A stretch of DNA of 6,980 nt from Anaerolineae bacterium (GTDB lineage: Bacteria > Chloroflexota > Anaerolineae > B4-G1 > SLSP01), in the NCBI GenBank assembly GCA_016934645.1, contig JAFGSL010000410.1, positions 1-6,980 of the forward strand, given 5' to 3'. Shown piece after piece: positions 5,505 to 6,980 of this stretch; the stretch's first letter is position 1; every line of letters starts with the position of its first letter. A model generated the notes under the pieces. It searched no databases and was not told where the DNA came from. It was given only the letters and a program-made list of their open reading frames with translations. The position numbers and the translations under genes were made by a program.

Positions 5505-5530
5505 ATAATCACCGCAAAAGAGGGGATGCT

Positions 5531-6980
5531 ATGGAGATTACACAAACACTGGGATTTCCACGTATCGGCAAGAACCGCGAGATCAAGCGGGCATTGGAAG
5601 TCTATTGGAAGGGGAAACTGGATAGCGACGCGCTGCTGGCGACCTTCGACGAGGTGACACGCGATGGCTGGAACGTGCAGGCAGCCGCCGGTGTCGATGC
5701 CATCGGCGTGGGCATGGAGACGCTCTACGATCACGTGCTGGATTGGACGGTGCGTTTCGGGCTGATCCCGGCGCGCTTCCGCGATCTGGCGGGGCTGGAC
5801 CGCTACTTTGCGATGGCGCGGGGCGTTCCCGGCATCCCGGCGCTCGATATGACCAAGTGGTTCGATACGAACTATCACTATCTGGCCCCGGAGATCGAAG
5901 CAGGGCTTGAGCCGCAAGCGAACTTCGACGAGTTCCTGGCGCTTATCGGCGAGGCGCAAGCCGTGTTGGGCGCGCGCGCCGTGCCGGTCGTCCTTGGCCC
6001 GGTGACGCTGCTGCGACTGGCACGGCTTTCGGCGGACTTCGGCGAAATGCTGATGGCGTTGCTACCGCTTTACCGGCAGCTCCTCGACGCGCTCAATACA
6101 CTCGGCGTGACCGAGGTGCAGTTCCACGAACCGGCGCTCGTCCTCGGCGACGCCGCCGAATTGCGCCCGCACGTCGAAACAGCCTACGCCGCACTGGCCG
6201 AAGCCGGGCTGCCGATCAACCTGGTGACCTATTTCGACGATTTGGGCGAGAGCTATCCCTGGATCGTCGCGCTGCCCGTGGATGTGCTCACGCTGGACTT
6301 TACACGCGGCGACAATCTGGCGTTGATTCAGGCGCACGGCTGGCCGCAAGGGAAGGCGTTGGGCGCGGGCGTGGTCGATGCGCGCAGCGTGTGGCGTATC
6401 CGTCCCGCCGAAGTGACGGCGCTGTTGGAGACGTTGCGCGGCTACGCGCCAGTGCGTATCAGCGCGTCGTCTTCCCTGCAATTTGTGCCCTACACCGCCA
6501 GCCGTGAGGCGACGCTGCCCGATGCGCTGCGCGGCGTGCTCGCCTTCGCCGAAGAAAAGCTCGCGGAGTTGACGATGCTGGCATCCGGCGAGACCACCGG
6601 CATCGACACTGCCTGGGCCGAATTCCACGCCTTCGCGCCGGCCGATGCCGCAGTGCAGGCGCGCCTAGACACGCTGCAACCGGCAGACTTCACCCGCGCG
6701 CTGCCCTACAACGAGCGCCGTCCATTGCAGGTGCAGCTTCCGCCGTTCCCCACCACGACGATTGGTTCGTTCCCGCAGACCCCCGAAGTGCGCCGCCTGC
6801 GCGCGCGCTTCAACAAGGGCGAGATCATGCAGGCTGAATACGAGGCCGGAATCGACGCCTTCATCGGTTACACGGTCGGCGTGCAGGATGGCTTGGGACT
6901 GGATATGCTCGTCCACGGCGAATCCGAGCGCACCGACATGGTCGAATACTTCGCGCAGAAGATGACGGGCTTCGCCTTCA
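5531..6980 (+). CDS. metE: Cobalamin-independent methionine synthase, 5' part (cut by window edge)
   Basis: MetE transfers the methyl group of 5-methyltetrahydropteroyltri-glutamate to homocysteine, the last step of methionine synthesis, in the cytoplasm without B12. The first 483 codons are present out of about 760 typical. The start ATG has GAGGGG (5520-5525) five bases upstream. The N-terminal barrel shows LGFPRIGKNREIKRALE (7-23), where REIK (16-19) matches the folate-binding RELK of E. coli MetE. It also shows YDHVLDWTVRFGLIPARF (66-83) and MTKWFDTNYHY (107-117). The catalytic barrel begins with TTTIGSFPQT (408-417), whose Ile-Gly-Ser binds homocysteine, and continues to GLDMLVHGESERTDMVEYF (456-474), with E464 aligning to the homocysteine-binding Glu. 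The zinc-binding His and Cys residues lie beyond the window. The N-terminal VGDF motif of E. coli reads VGMET here (60-64). The gene is divergent from everything else and probably has its own promoter. Confidence 0.95.
   Translation, partial: MEITQTLGFPRIGKNREIKRALEVYWKGKLDSDALLATFDEVTRDGWNVQAAAGVDAIGVGMETLYDHVLDWTVRFGLIPARFRDLAGLDRYFAMARGVPGIPALDMTKWFDTNYHYLAPEIEAGLEPQANFDEFLALIGEAQAVLGARAVPVVLGPVTLLRLARLSADFGEMLMALLPLYRQLLDALNTLGVTEVQFHEPALVLGDAAELRPHVETAYAALAEAGLPINLVTYFDDLGESYPWIVALPVDVLTLDFTRGDNLALIQAHGWPQGKALGAGVVDARSVWRIRPAEVTALLETLRGYAPVRISASSSLQFVPYTASREATLPDALRGVLAFAEEKLAELTMLASGETTGIDTAWAEFHAFAPADAAVQARLDTLQPADFTRALPYNERRPLQVQLPPFPTTTIGSFPQTPEVRRLRARFNKGEIMQAEYEAGIDAFIGYTVGVQDGLGLDMLVHGESERTDMVEYFAQKMTGFAF

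Larger units (their letters stand above)
5226..5530. other. Divergent intergenic region between the secreted-repeat gene and metE
   Basis: This 305-bp spacer separates two genes that are transcribed away from each other. It holds a nested inverted repeat (5296-5392), a candidate metE promoter (5447-5474), and a small ACGATT/AATCGT inverted repeat next to a TATAAT (5504-5509). On the minus strand it also holds a weak possible -10 (TATACT, 5268-5263) for the secreted protein, with no convincing -35. No small gene with a ribosome binding site was seen in it. Confidence 0.7.

Noticed and set aside
5475..5530. SAM riboswitch or T-box leader ahead of metE
   Set aside because: The leader between the likely transcription start and the ATG is only about 50 nt, and no terminator hairpin with a T-run or multi-stem layout is visible.
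5384..5959. Open frame of 191 codons on the minus strand opposite the start of metE
   Set aside because: It lies antisense to the clearly conserved MetE N-terminus, its protein has no recognisable pattern, and it reads as an Arg/His-rich shadow of GC-rich codons.

Overview
The window is about 7 kb of moderately GC-rich bacterial DNA. It has six genes on the minus strand (1-5225) and one divergent gene on the plus strand (5531 to the right edge). The best guess for the source is a member of the Chloroflexota (Anaerolineae or Roseiflexus-like). The reasons are the style of the MFS transporter N-terminus, a secreted repeat protein ending in a PLMMR-type tail, and hairpin-forming repeats in the gaps between genes. 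This is inference from general familiarity, not from a search.

Reading the minus strand in the direction of transcription (right to left), the genes are: a secreted protein with four ASH-like / choice-of-anchor-D beta-sandwich repeats (3858-5225); a two-lobed GNAT acetyltransferase 27 bp downstream (2874-3830); a DUF362 protein (1653-2723); an RraA-family / 4-hydroxy-4-methyl-2-oxoglutarate-aldolase-like protein (874-1572); a PCC/DUF296-domain protein (333-770); and the first 112 codons of an MFS transporter (1-336). The transporter's TTG start overlaps the stop codon of the PCC gene. RraA-like aldolase, PCC protein and transporter look like a small uptake-and-catabolism group, perhaps with DUF362, but the substrate cannot be read from sequence.

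On the plus strand is metE, cobalamin-independent methionine synthase, cut by the window edge. Its complete N-terminal barrel and the start of its catalytic C-terminal barrel are present. A sigma70-like promoter precedes it, and the leader is too short for a SAM riboswitch.

The most distinctive non-coding feature is that each larger gap carries a different inverted repeat: a hairpin of GGAGTAN heptamers (798-869), a perfect 15-bp arm hairpin (1597-1645), a two-sided array of TAGTC/GACTA words (2737-2819), and a nested inverted repeat with perfect 15-bp outer arms (5296-5392) in the divergent spacer. No RNA gene, CRISPR array, transposase or phage gene was seen.
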